In this document: positions 55,729 through 64,000 of the stretch, one piece after another
How the letters are laid out: each line of letters starts with the position of its first letter
Numbering within the stretch: the stretch's first letter is position 1
Program-made: the position numbers and the translations under genes
The notes under the pieces: generated by a model
Databases searched by the model: none
What the model was told of the DNA's origin: nothing
What the model saw: only the letters and a program-made list of their open reading frames with translations
Source of the DNA: Flectonema sp. DT1601
Taxonomy: Eukaryota > Euglenozoa > Diplonemea > Diplonemida > Diplonemidae
Direction: 5' to 3'
Length of the DNA stretch: 64,000 bases
NCBI GenBank assembly: GCA_964019425.1
Contig: OZ025790.1
Span: 806,001 to 870,000 of the forward strand

Positions 55729-56068
55729 TCAGTTATCTTGTTGTACAGCCTCTGGGAATAGCTTGAACAGCTCACCTATTTCTGATTCACTTATCTTAAC
55801 TAAGATTTCCTTAATTATCTTTTCGTCGTCTTTATAATAAAATGGAATATCATTGTAAACTGTAAGAAGCTGATTCTTTTCTGTGTCTTTTATTTCCTGC
55901 ATGACTTTCTCCCAGTCTTCCCCCGTTGATAGTTAGAGTTCAGAACCTCCTACCACTCCCAGATCGATGAGTTTTGTACTGCTATTGATGAGAACACCTT
56001 CGTATTGAATTGAAAGTCTTGCTTTTTTGAAATTAGACTCAGCACATAATTTGTCCAAGACATCACTG
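55729..56068 (-). pseudogene. Broken coding remnant, unknown repeat or gene
   Basis: The minus strand encodes a charged helical stretch ending EIGELFKLFPEAVQQDN before a stop at 55729, and an upstream part with LSIQYEGVLINSSTKLIDLG. The frame is interrupted once. Its 3' end also touches a GATA repeat, so it may be another piece of a retroposed element. I do not recognise it. Confidence 0.4.
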
Positions 56069-56159
56069 GCTTAATTTTAGAACAGAAAAAGTGAGAATAA
56101 GAAAATCAGAGATTAGTAAAAGAAAAGTATTCATTTCTGCAGTTTCCTAACATCAAAGG

Positions 56160-56652
56160 GTAATAGAATATGTAGTTTCAGGAGCCTTAATCTCATACTA
56201 CTCGTCCCTTTTTGGGCCTTCATCAGCAAGCTCTACTCTTCGCCAGGATAGATATATAGTATTAATGGTTATCAGTCAAAAGAAGGGGAGAGGGCGGGAA
56301 AATTCAATCGATTAGATAGATAGATTAAGAAGTCCAATACATTGCATACTGTGCATCACTGATACAGCAAACTAAAGAGCATCGGGTTAACTCCAATAGA
56401 GCTACGAGGCAACAGCAACGTAATTAGACGCAATCTTATTAGATAGAGCTTCGGCTGACGGGGCATAATGAACACAATATTGTCAGCTTTCCACTTGTCC
56501 GATTGCTGTCAGGAAATGATATGAGGATAACTATAGAGAAAAAAGAAAACAAATAAATAAATAAATAAATAAATAAATAAAAATCAAAGACACTGGGGGC
56601 GGGGCGTTTTAATACTGTAAGGGATAGAATTTTGTATATAACTAAAGGAGGG
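56160..56652. repeat. Tail fragment of the Josephin-bearing repeat and spacer
   Basis: 56165-56240 resembles the 3' UTR at 17640-17700 and 55270-55340 (GTAGTTTCAGGAGCCTTAAT, CCTTCATCAG). GATA/TAGA runs near 56247 and 56315 and an AAAT microsatellite (56550-56582) follow. No gene. Confidence 0.55.
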
Positions 56653-56865
56653 TTATCGAACTTGTCCATTAAACAATGCCGCTTCGATACGGCTGTATTG
56701 TGAGTCTTGAATTTTATCTATGAGTGTAGACTTCTTTGGTGTACGCAACGACTGTTTTTCGTGTTGCTGTGTTGAAGGCTGGATATTGTATACCTGCTGC
56801 TCCTTTGAGAAAATAAATATAAATACGAAAAGGGTGCAACGCAGAACAACAATCACCAATAACAT
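56653..56865 (-). CDS. Possible small protein with signal-like N-terminus
   Basis: 70 residues from the ATG at 56865; the first 23 are strongly hydrophobic (MLLVIVVLRCTLFVFIFIFS), then a polar tail. The 5' part lies in a dispersed repeat also found at 34610-34679, where the matching frame is closed. Either a real short secreted protein or a repeat-derived frame; I favour the latter. Confidence 0.25.
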   Translation of the reverse strand: MLLVIVVLRCTLFVFIFIFSKEQQVYNIQPSTQQHEKQSLRTPKKSTLIDKIQDSQYSRIEAALFNGQVR

Positions 56866-56884
56866 TTTAACTATCACGCGGAGG

Positions 56885-57155
56885 AAGTGAGATCTCGCTG
56901 AGTCGAATGCCCGAACACGGCAGTTTGTCAGCAGGTAAACTCGAGTTGAAAAGCCTCCATTGCAGAACAGACATCCGATTTGTTTGCGCCAGTCGCAGGT
57001 GGTAATCAGATTGTACTTGGCAATGCGCCCCTCAGTGTATCAAAGTACTGGGGACCGTCATTCTTTCGTATCCTTTCAAATTCCTTTTGACTCTTGCCTC
57101 GACGGCTGATAACTCCAACTTATTAGATTGCGAGAGAAATTAAAAGAGCAATAAT
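56885..57155. other. Spacer, no gene seen
   Basis: No coding region or repeat is recognised here. Confidence 0.4.
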
Positions 57156-57516
57156 ACATCACTACAGTAAAAGCATTAGCCCTATACTATGTTAATAGCA
57201 AGAACCAAGTGAAAAAGAAGACGGCAACAGCCTGTGTATAATATAATGAAATAACTATAGGGAAGAGGAGATGTTTTAATATTTCAAAACTTAAGGGTGA
57301 ATTGATGAGAAACAACTTTATTGAATACAGATACGCAAGATACGCGAACAGCCATACAACTCGGAAGAGAACAGCAAGTAACGCTCTCTTAATCCAGACC
57401 ATTTCATCACAAAATGTGGGCAACTCAAAAAAAGGAATGATGACGAGAAGAATTTCTGAATAAAGACACAAGAAACAAGAATAAAATTAGATATTTATAA
57501 AAGTTAATAAACGCAA
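57156..57516. repeat. 361-bp direct repeat, left of the second LRR gene
   Basis: Nearly identical to 59500-59860 (one difference seen in the coding part). The pair brackets the second LRR gene. Confidence 0.93.
57187..57402 (-). CDS. Small two-TM protein, copy 1
   Basis: 71 residues from the ATG at 57402, almost wholly hydrophobic in two or three segments (LLAVLFRVVWLFAYLAYLYS, then HLLFPIVISLYY, then AVAVFFFTWFLLL). A TTTATTCAG acceptor-like site lies about 58 nt upstream. The copy at 59531-59746 differs by one residue (Val to Ile). It could be a genuine small membrane protein or a fragment of a larger duplicated gene. Confidence 0.4.
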   Translation of the reverse strand: MVWIKRALLAVLFRVVWLFAYLAYLYSIKLFLINSPLSFEILKHLLFPIVISLYYTQAVAVFFFTWFLLLT

Positions 57517-57756
57517 CGCATGCTTTCCAGAAAGTTACTCTGCCGAGGGCGATGCTCTTTATTAACTACCTTTTCCTTTAGAGGCCAAAAAAAAGAAAAG
57601 GCAATTCCTTACAACAGCGAAAGATTCTTATGTGTAGTATACAATAGAGAAAAACAAAAATTTCTGCGAGTCCAACAGAGAATTTCTCAAAGATTAATTA
57701 AGGAGGATTTAGTCCCCTTATCCATCTTCTTTTGGCATGTTTTTCATTACCTCTCT

Positions 57757-59247
57757 TCACAATCCTATTTTAGACCTCTTTTTTGCCCTTATATAAAGGG
57801 ACAAGTCTGGCAATAAGTCTTTCAAATACATAGACCTTTCTACAAACAGAGAACTATTGTCTGCAGGTACCTGAACTGATTGAAGTCTTGCGCAATCTAT
57901 GAGAAAGCTCCCTCCAATTTTTGTAACACTATTCAGACCAGAGAGGTCTAACGAGGTAATAGAGGAACAGCCCTTTAAGCAAAAATCTCCAATTTCATTG
58001 ACACTATTCAGACCAGAGAGGTCTAACTTGGTGATGGAAGTACAGGATCCTAAGAAATAACTTCCAATACTTGTGACACTATATAGACCAGAGAGGTCTA
58101 ATGAAGTGATAGAAGAACAGAATCCTAAGAACAAACCTCCAATTTTAGTGACACTATTCAGACCAGAGAGGTGAAGTGCAGTGATGGAAGAACAGCTTGC
58201 TAAGAAAGAATTTCCAATTGCAGTGACACTATTCATACCACAGAAGTCAAGTGAAGTGAGTGAAGAACAGAAAAATAAGAACCCATCTCCAATTGATGTG
58301 ACACTATTCATACCACAGAGGTCAAGCAAAGTGAGTGAAGAACAGAAAGAAAAGAACTTATCTCCAATTTTAGTGACACTATTCAGACAAGAGAGGTGAA
58401 GTGAAGTGATGCAAGAACAGCCTTTCAAGAAAGAATTTCCAATTGCAGTGAGACTATTCATACCACAGAAGTCAAGTGAAGTGAGTGAAAAACAGTAAGA
58501 TAAGAACCCATCTCCAATTGATGTGACACTATTCATACCAGAGAGGACAAGTGAAGTGATGGAATAACAGAATCCTAAGAACAAACCTCCAATTTTAGTG
58601 ACACTATTCATACCAGAGAGGTCAAGTGCAGTGATGGAAGAACAGCCTTTCAAGAAAGAATTTCCAATTGCAGTGAGACTATTCATACCACAGAGGTCAA
58701 GTGAAGTGAGTGAAGAACAGTAAGATAAGAACCCATCTCCAATTGCAGTGACACTATTAAGACCAGGGAGGTCAAGCGAAGTGAGTAAAGAATTGTCTTT
58801 TAAGAATGAGTCTTCGATGGCTTGGACTTCAGAATTTGAATTGCGGAACGAAACCCGTTTGACTATTGGAGGTATCAATCCTTTCTCAAGTTTGAGGATA
58901 TTGTTCTCTAAGAATGTGGGAGTGTCCAGAAAGAGACATTCTTCTTCGTCACCAGCCAGCCTGCGAAGCAGCTCCTCTCGCTTTGGTTCATCCACAAACC
59001 AGCTTTTATCAAATAAACGAAATCGTTTCTTCCCCACCTCCAGCTCGCTGTTGGACCCCACTCCATGAACAGCCAGACGCTTAGTTTCACAAAGAAGCTC
59101 TCCAGCGAACGACAGTTCGACTTCCTCCGCATCGATGCCCCACTCCTCAGCCGCCGCAGTCAACACGTCGCTCACGAGCGAATCAGCAACAGCTGTGAAT
59201 GACACCGCGGGAAGTCCCAAATCCGGACACGACACAGAAACTTGCAT
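57757..59247 (-). CDS. LRR protein with ubiquitin-like N-terminus, 12 repeats
   Basis: Second copy of the gene at 35850-37040, 496 residues from the ATG at 59247. The N-terminal ubiquitin-like domain and C-terminal tail are almost the same; it has 12 LRRs of 25 residues instead of eight, so the length difference is exactly four repeats (100 residues). Repeats 6-11 match repeats 1-6 of the other copy best, so the extra units are at the N-terminal side of the array. No signal peptide is seen. Confidence 0.85.
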   Translation of the reverse strand: MQVSVSCPDLGLPAVSFTAVADSLVSDVLTAAAEEWGIDAEEVELSFAGELLCETKRLAVHGVGSNSELEVGKKRFRLFDKSWFVDEPKREELLRRLAGDEEECLFLDTPTFLENNILKLEKGLIPPIVKRVSFRNSNSEVQAIEDSFLKDNSLLTSLDLPGLNSVTAIGDGFLSYCSSLTSLDLCGMNSLTAIGNSFLKGCSSITALDLSGMNSVTKIGGLFLGFCYSITSLVLSGMNSVTSIGDGFLSYCFSLTSLDFCGMNSLTAIGNSFLKGCSCITSLHLSCLNSVTKIGDKFFSFCSSLTLLDLCGMNSVTSIGDGFLFFCSSLTSLDFCGMNSVTAIGNSFLASCSSITALHLSGLNSVTKIGGLFLGFCSSITSLDLSGLYSVTSIGSYFLGSCTSITKLDLSGLNSVNEIGDFCLKGCSSITSLDLSGLNSVTKIGGSFLIDCARLQSVQVPADNSSLFVERSMYLKDLLPDLSLYIRAKKRSKIGL

Positions 59248-59499
59248 TGTGTTGAGGAATGGCTGAAGTGGAGATAAGATAAGAATAGCGCGCTGTACGC
59301 CATGTCGAAGAATCAAATAATACACCTCAGCCGCTAATAAAACTGACTCAACAACTCAGAATCATCTTCAGCATCCCATTCATCCCGACATCAGGCATTA
59401 CTGAGAGAGTAATAGTTTTAAAGATATTTCCAATCATATAAATATATGTACTGAAGGGAGAAGACCCCCCAACCGCTAGAGAAGTACTTCCTCAGTGTC

Positions 59500-59860
59500 A
59501 CATCACTACAGTAAAAGCATTAGCCCTATACTATGTTAATAGCAAGAACCAAGTGAAAAAGAAGACGGCAACAGCCTGTGTATAATATAATGAAATAATT
59601 ATAGGGAAGAGGAGATGTTTTAATATTTCAAAACTTAAGGGTGAATTGATGAGAAACAACTTTATTGAATACAGATACGCAAGATACGCGAACAGCCATA
59701 CAACTCGGAAGAGAACAGCAAGTAACGCTCTCTTAATCCAGACCATTTCATCACAAAATGTGGGCAACTCAAAAAAAGGAATGATGACGAGAAGAATTTC
59801 TGAATAAAGACACAAGAAACAAGAATAAAATTAGATATTTATAAAAGTTAATAAACGCAA
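59500..59860. repeat. 361-bp direct repeat, right of the second LRR gene
   Basis: Partner of 57156-57516, same orientation. Confidence 0.93.
59531..59746 (-). CDS. Small two-TM protein, copy 2
   Basis: Partner of 57187-57402 (71 residues, one residue different). Same reservations. Confidence 0.4.
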   Translation of the reverse strand: MVWIKRALLAVLFRVVWLFAYLAYLYSIKLFLINSPLSFEILKHLLFPIIISLYYTQAVAVFFFTWFLLLT

Positions 59861-60381
59861 TCTGTCGGGGTGATGATCTTTCTATTTTAGTACTACAAAT
59901 TAAAAAGGATGTGTAAAATATGAGAAGACTAAATATTAATCATTGTTGAATACGACCACATCCTTATAAACTTTACCAGTAGTAGTCTTATTTATTTTAT
60001 TTACTTATTCGCGAAGTTTAAGAACTCATAATTCAGAGGGGAGTTGAATGTTTGAATTTGTAAAATACAACTGTTTTGTATCGCGTTAACATAGCGATAG
60101 TTTAACATCTGTTAAGGATACAGTGACTAGGTGTGATGCTTAACTTAGCCTTTTAAAGTAACTATTAGGTTTCAAGAGTAATCCTCTTACCTCTATTCTC
60201 TCATCAGTATGGTGTAGAAGGGAGGCTCAACAGCCCACCGTGAGACTCTCACAGACGATGAGAGACGTTGAAGAACCTGAAACAAATAACGGCAATTTCA
60301 GTCAAAGAGAGGAAGAACACGCTACATTAGATGAGAAAAAACAAAGAAAGAAAAATGATATAAATGAAATAAAATTAGATC
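59861..60381. other. Spacer, no gene seen
   Basis: AT-rich spacer without recognisable features. Confidence 0.45.
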
Positions 60382-62061
60382 CTAACTCTGGTACTGAGTG
60401 ATGAGTAGTTTAAATCCAAAAGCTGCTGCAGTCCCGAATGTAGTAATGAACTGTCCAAGAAGTTCGTAGTTTGCACGGACTCCAAGTACTCTAACTGGAC
60501 AGAGGTCGTATAGAGCTTCGAGTCCTCGCTTTATTTCAGCAAGAGCACGACAGACAGATTCAATATGATTGATAGAGTCATCATTTGCAGTGTCCAAGTG
60601 TAGTGATCGAACTCTTAATTTTTCAACAGATATAAGCCCCGCATGATTTCTCTGAACCGAATTACAACGAGCTGCACAAGAAAGAACTGCCGCCAATGAA
60701 GCAGCAACAAAAACAGTTATTGTAACAACGATTGCTAAGACTTGAGTAGGAAAGATGTAACCACTCAAACTTGCCATAGCTACTCCAAGAACAGCAATCA
60801 CTAGTAGCACTAGAGCAATGGAAACATAAAAGGTGATTCGTACTTGAAATCGTTTTCCTAAATCCAATGCCACAACTCTACAATGAAACCAAGTATAGCA
60901 GTTTGCAGGTATTTGAAGGCTTATCTTGTCAATAATAAGATGTCCTCCTGGAGGAGGGGTCAGTCCAACCGCCCACATGGTTGTCTGTAACACAGAATGC
61001 AACCTGTGATAGTGCACTACTCCAGCCATTAAAAACATAAACATTGAATACCAACAAAATGAAATAATCATCTGAGCTATAATCTTTACAACAAAATGTT
61101 CCCATCGGAGGCCATCATAAGTAAATGGTGGAACAGGTGACCAAAGGCATGCTATGATAAAGATATGTGATATTTTACCGATCTTACCAATAGTTGCTGT
61201 TGTTCCCTTTGTATAGGTTAAGGAATAGTCACATAGTCTTTCCATTAAATCAGATGCACGGAGGAGGTATAAATGTCCGGAAGAGTTCGTATCTCCGCCA
61301 AGAGACTGTGGTTTTCGAACATAAAAAACTTGTTTTTCCAAATCAACACCTGTACGCAACTGAGCTACCCGTAACTCATCATAAAATAATTCAGTAGAAC
61401 AATTCATCCACGATAGCACTAAGTGTCTGGTTAAGTCCATCCCAACCTTTTCAGATAACGCTTTGTATTCAGAAGGAGGATAAAAAGCGTATTTTGTGCC
61501 GATTACAATACTCCTATAAGTATAAAGTGTTAACGCTAAGCAGACATCAACTTTCAATTCATGTAAATCTAAAAATATGAAAGCAAACAAGACACTCATC
61601 ATCATTAATGGGATACATTCAATTAAGAGAGGTGGGAATTGAAGTGATCCAGGGCGACACCATGCAAGACAGCCAACGTAAACCTTGTTTTGTGCGGCTA
61701 TAAAACCATCAATAAATAAATTAAATGGCAAAGCCAAAGGCTGAAGCAGATGAGATATCGCCTCATAAAAAAATACTCTCGGGTTGAAAACAACATCTCT
61801 AGAAGGATCCACTTCTCCGACCTTTTCACATCGCATTCTTTTTTCCAACTCATCGAGGATGACGCTACGTACTGTAGGACATTCCACTATTCGCTTGTCA
61901 TTGCTCAAGGCCCAAGGATGTATTCTCAATACGTTGGTACCCTTCGGGGAGTTCAGTGGCGAACCAACAAAACCCATACAGCCATCACGTGATCCCATTT
62001 CATCCCCATCAGGGAGTTTTAAATTATCAAGATTTAACTTTTCTTCATAACCTGTAGACAT
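60382..62061 (-). CDS. Multi-TM protein, unknown family
   Basis: 559 residues. The ATG at 62061 is chosen because a good acceptor (TTATTTCCCCAG) ends 19 nt upstream, which would cut off the longer open frame. The N-terminal 110 residues are cytosolic (VLRIHPWALSNDKRIVECPT). About six or seven hydrophobic segments follow, with a cytosolic loop between the second and third pairs containing HLVLSWMNCSTELFYDELR, and a final helical part (SINHIESVCRALAEIKRGL). I do not recognise the family. Confidence 0.8.
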   Translation of the reverse strand: MSTGYEEKLNLDNLKLPDGDEMGSRDGCMGFVGSPLNSPKGTNVLRIHPWALSNDKRIVECPTVRSVILDELEKRMRCEKVGEVDPSRDVVFNPRVFFYEAISHLLQPLALPFNLFIDGFIAAQNKVYVGCLAWCRPGSLQFPPLLIECIPLMMMSVLFAFIFLDLHELKVDVCLALTLYTYRSIVIGTKYAFYPPSEYKALSEKVGMDLTRHLVLSWMNCSTELFYDELRVAQLRTGVDLEKQVFYVRKPQSLGGDTNSSGHLYLLRASDLMERLCDYSLTYTKGTTATIGKIGKISHIFIIACLWSPVPPFTYDGLRWEHFVVKIIAQMIISFCWYSMFMFLMAGVVHYHRLHSVLQTTMWAVGLTPPPGGHLIIDKISLQIPANCYTWFHCRVVALDLGKRFQVRITFYVSIALVLLVIAVLGVAMASLSGYIFPTQVLAIVVTITVFVAASLAAVLSCAARCNSVQRNHAGLISVEKLRVRSLHLDTANDDSINHIESVCRALAEIKRGLEALYDLCPVRVLGVRANYELLGQFITTFGTAAAFGFKLLITQYQS

Positions 62062-62110
62062 TAGTATGGAATTACAGCGACTGGGGAAATAACGAAAAAA
62101 AGTTGTGTTA
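62062..62110 (-). promoter_or_regulatory. Trans-splice acceptor of the 559-residue gene
   Basis: The minus strand reads CTTTTTTTCGTTATTTCCCC then AG (62081-62082), leaving a 19-nt leader. The pyrimidine tract directly precedes the AG. Confidence 0.7.
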
Positions 62111-62745
62111 CGCATTGCGAAAAAATACAGAAAGCAATACCAACAAAACGAGCAAGAGATTGCCAAGGGGGATGTGGGAAACTGGCTTCTTCTTTTTTTT
62201 TTTTTTTTTTCCCTCTCCGAGAAATAGCTTTAAAGCTTCACTGCCTCAAATCTGACGACTGTCTTCTAGTAGACGTGTGTAATAGCTTTCCTAAAATCGT
62301 TTTTTTTTTTTTTTTTTTTCATCCACCGAAAGTAGTCATAAGATAAGCAAGTTCGTGTCCAGCCTTGTCAATAAAAACTAAAACGCGGTGCAGAATAACT
62401 GCTCGGGTGATGCGAGCACGAATCTATTTTTTTTTTCCCCCTAATAAAAATGCAAAGTCCCTTCCCTGCCAACCACGGCATTTTTAAACTCAACTCAGAC
62501 AGCAGAGCGGATTGTCACAGTGTCCCAAATAGAACAACTCGGAACGTAAATTCAGAAGTTGCTTTCCCACCGCGAACTGAGTAGTAATAAAGTACGATAG
62601 GTAAAGGTAAGGAAATAAACATGCTATATTTACCACTAACTCCTGTTCCCTCTCAGGAAGTTCACTAGTAGTCAGGGGGTGGAGTGACCTACCGAGAACA
62701 TTATTATTATCTTTCTCTTTTTTATTTTTGTTTCTTTTTTTTAAA
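62111..62745. other. Spacer with poly-T runs
   Basis: T runs on plus at 62192-62209 and 62301-62319. No gene is seen. Confidence 0.5.
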
Positions 62746-63273
62746 TTATTTTAAGATTTTCATCTTTCCCATGTGACCTAACTTCGGGAACTCCTCATCA
62801 AGATACGGATTACCTTCTTGCTTAAGACGAGTAGCGTCAGGTTTGTTTTTAGCGTAACCGGAGAAGACATCTTGAACTGCTGAGAACCCTTTTATGACCT
62901 TACCGAAAGGAGTGAAGCCTTGACTGTCTAGACTACTGTTATCAATCAAGTTTATGAATACTTGTGTACTTCTAGTGTCATCACCACGCCGTGCGAATGA
63001 TATAGTGCCTTTCTTATTGGATTGCTGCGGAGGATCATCTTTTATGGTATGCTGCCATTTCGCTTGCATTTTTTTATCCGCAGCTATCCCGAATTGAACA
63101 ATAAAGTCAGGTACTACTCTATGGAATCTGCAGTTATCAAAAAATCCATCTGAAACCATCTGCAGAAATCGCTCTGCCCCTATCGGAGACCAGTCTTCGT
63201 GAACCTCAATAACAACTTCCTCCATCGATGCTCCCTTTTCTCTATAGTATTCAAAGCAAACATTAATCGACAT
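62746..63273 (-). CDS. Cyclophilin-type peptidyl-prolyl isomerase
   Basis: 175 residues from the ATG at 63273. The cyclophilin fold is clear: ERFLQMVSDGFFDNCRFHRV, VPDFIVQFG (Arg and Gln of the active site kept), GTISFARRGDDTRSTQVFIN and FTPFGKVIKGFSAV. The cyclosporin-binding Trp is not found at its usual place. The layout, with a KKMQAKWQHTIKDDP insert, resembles bacterial or organellar-like single-domain cyclophilins. It catalyses proline isomerisation; its location is not evident. Confidence 0.92.
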   Translation of the reverse strand: MSINVCFEYYREKGASMEEVVIEVHEDWSPIGAERFLQMVSDGFFDNCRFHRVVPDFIVQFGIAADKKMQAKWQHTIKDDPPQQSNKKGTISFARRGDDTRSTQVFINLIDNSSLDSQGFTPFGKVIKGFSAVQDVFSGYAKNKPDATRLKQEGNPYLDEEFPKLGHMGKMKILK

Positions 63274-63431
63274 ATTCTTTTTTTTTAAAAATCGTGTCTG
63301 GGTAAGGAGTCAAGTACTCAGAAAAAGAAACAAACAACAGCTGGTCAGTTAGAACAGTGAGGATGGATCTCTTTACGAGATATCGATTGGTGAGTAGACA
63401 GCTTGTTAATAAACCAATGACTTCCATATGT

Positions 63432-63880
63432 GGTGGTAGCCTGCATTAACATAAATAAAATACACAAATACGTCTGTACGAACATTACAACACTCCCATC
63501 TCCCAACAACAGGAAACAAGAAGAAGATACACAACAAGGAAAACGAGGCACAGCTCAACACACGGAAAAAGTCGAAACACTGAATGCAACACGATCCAGC
63601 ATTTCGAGAAAAAAAAGTTTAATTCAGTTTGTGTGTCATATAAACAACATGACACAGCGGAGAGGAAGAAACTGCTGCGTTCTGATTGTCTGGTCGAAAG
63701 CTACCAAGCAATTCAGCACAGCATACGAAGCTTACACAGTTAACAACTGGATTGCTACCAGACATATTCGTTGTCGGGAGAGCGTTTAAAATGGAACAAA
63801 TAGTGTTTTTTTTTCTCTTTACTGTTAATTTTTAAATTTTTCTTTTTTTTTTTTTTTCAGAGAGAGAAAAGTAATACTTT
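63432..63880. repeat. Protease downstream spacer, copy C
   Basis: Matches 5610-6060 and 12380-12830 with a few substitutions and a shorter poly-T run. The match starts abruptly at about 63432; the part that precedes the giant gene elsewhere is absent, and the cyclophilin gene follows instead. Confidence 0.9.
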
Positions 63881-64000
63881 TTAGAGCTTTCTGGTTCTGA
63901 GGGCCTTCAGAGCCTTGGCAACTTGCTCGCTGCTGCACTCGTTCTCAAAGAAGGTTCCCTGAGCGTCCTGCTCGCACTGGCCAACTGGCTGGGTGCTGCT
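63881..64000 (-). CDS. Cathepsin L-like protease copy C, 3' end only
   Basis: The last 39 codons and the stop at 63881 match copies A and B over the part seen (ending [11 protein letters not shown]). The gene continues beyond the right edge. Confidence 0.9.
   Translation of the reverse strand, partial: SSTQPVGQCEQDAQGTFFENECSSEQVAKALKALRTRKL

Overview
The window looks like nuclear DNA of a kinetoplastid-type euglenozoan, probably a non-trypanosomatid such as a bodonid relative. Four lines of evidence support this. Every convincing gene lies on the minus strand over 64 kb, as in polycistronic transcription. Several ATGs are preceded by a pyrimidine tract and an AG only 15-20 nt upstream, as expected for spliced-leader trans-splicing. 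The cathepsin L-like protease has the proline-hinged, Cys-rich C-terminal extension of kinetoplastid CPB/cruzipain enzymes. One gene matches the flagellar-pocket-collar protein BILBO1 in length and domain order. Unlike trypanosomatids, at least four genes contain short cis-spliced introns (seven in all, 64-165 bp).

Positions 1-16.4 kb hold a young tandem duplication of a module made of a cathepsin L-like protease followed by a giant GC-rich secreted protein. Copy A keeps 1,772 codons of the giant gene (open at the left edge), but its protease is split by a 5'-truncated LINE with 13-bp target duplications. Copy B keeps an intact protease, but its giant gene stops after nine codons and runs in frame into LINE reverse transcriptase sequence. 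A decayed piggyBac transposon lies upstream of copy B. A third protease 3' end with its downstream spacer enters at the right edge (63.4-64 kb).

Positions 16.4-19.6 kb are repeat debris, including a retroposon-like element with a Josephin-like cysteine protease domain. From 19.6 to 53.6 kb there is a run of single-copy host genes: TMEM184-type membrane protein, sulfatase, BILBO1-like protein, a 1,613-residue MORN/FYVE protein, a TM9SF nonaspanin, an LRR protein with a ubiquitin-like N-terminus, a two-TM unknown, an EF-hand/coiled-coil/ADP-ribosyltransferase/PDZ fusion, a membrane-anchored carbonic anhydrase-related protein, a beta-propeller protein, and several small or unknown genes. From 53.6 kb on come an alpha/beta hydrolase, a truncated rDNA piece (external spacer plus about 360 nt of the 18S 5' end), more repeat debris, a second LRR gene bracketed by 361-bp direct repeats, a multi-TM unknown and a cyclophilin.

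Functionally, the set is dominated by secretory/endomembrane and cytoskeletal genes. The strongest candidate for something undescribed is the ADP-ribosyltransferase domain set inside a BILBO1-like EF-hand/coiled-coil scaffold that also carries a PDZ domain. The giant secreted protein, the Josephin-bearing repeat and the A-rich cis-intron acceptors also stand out.
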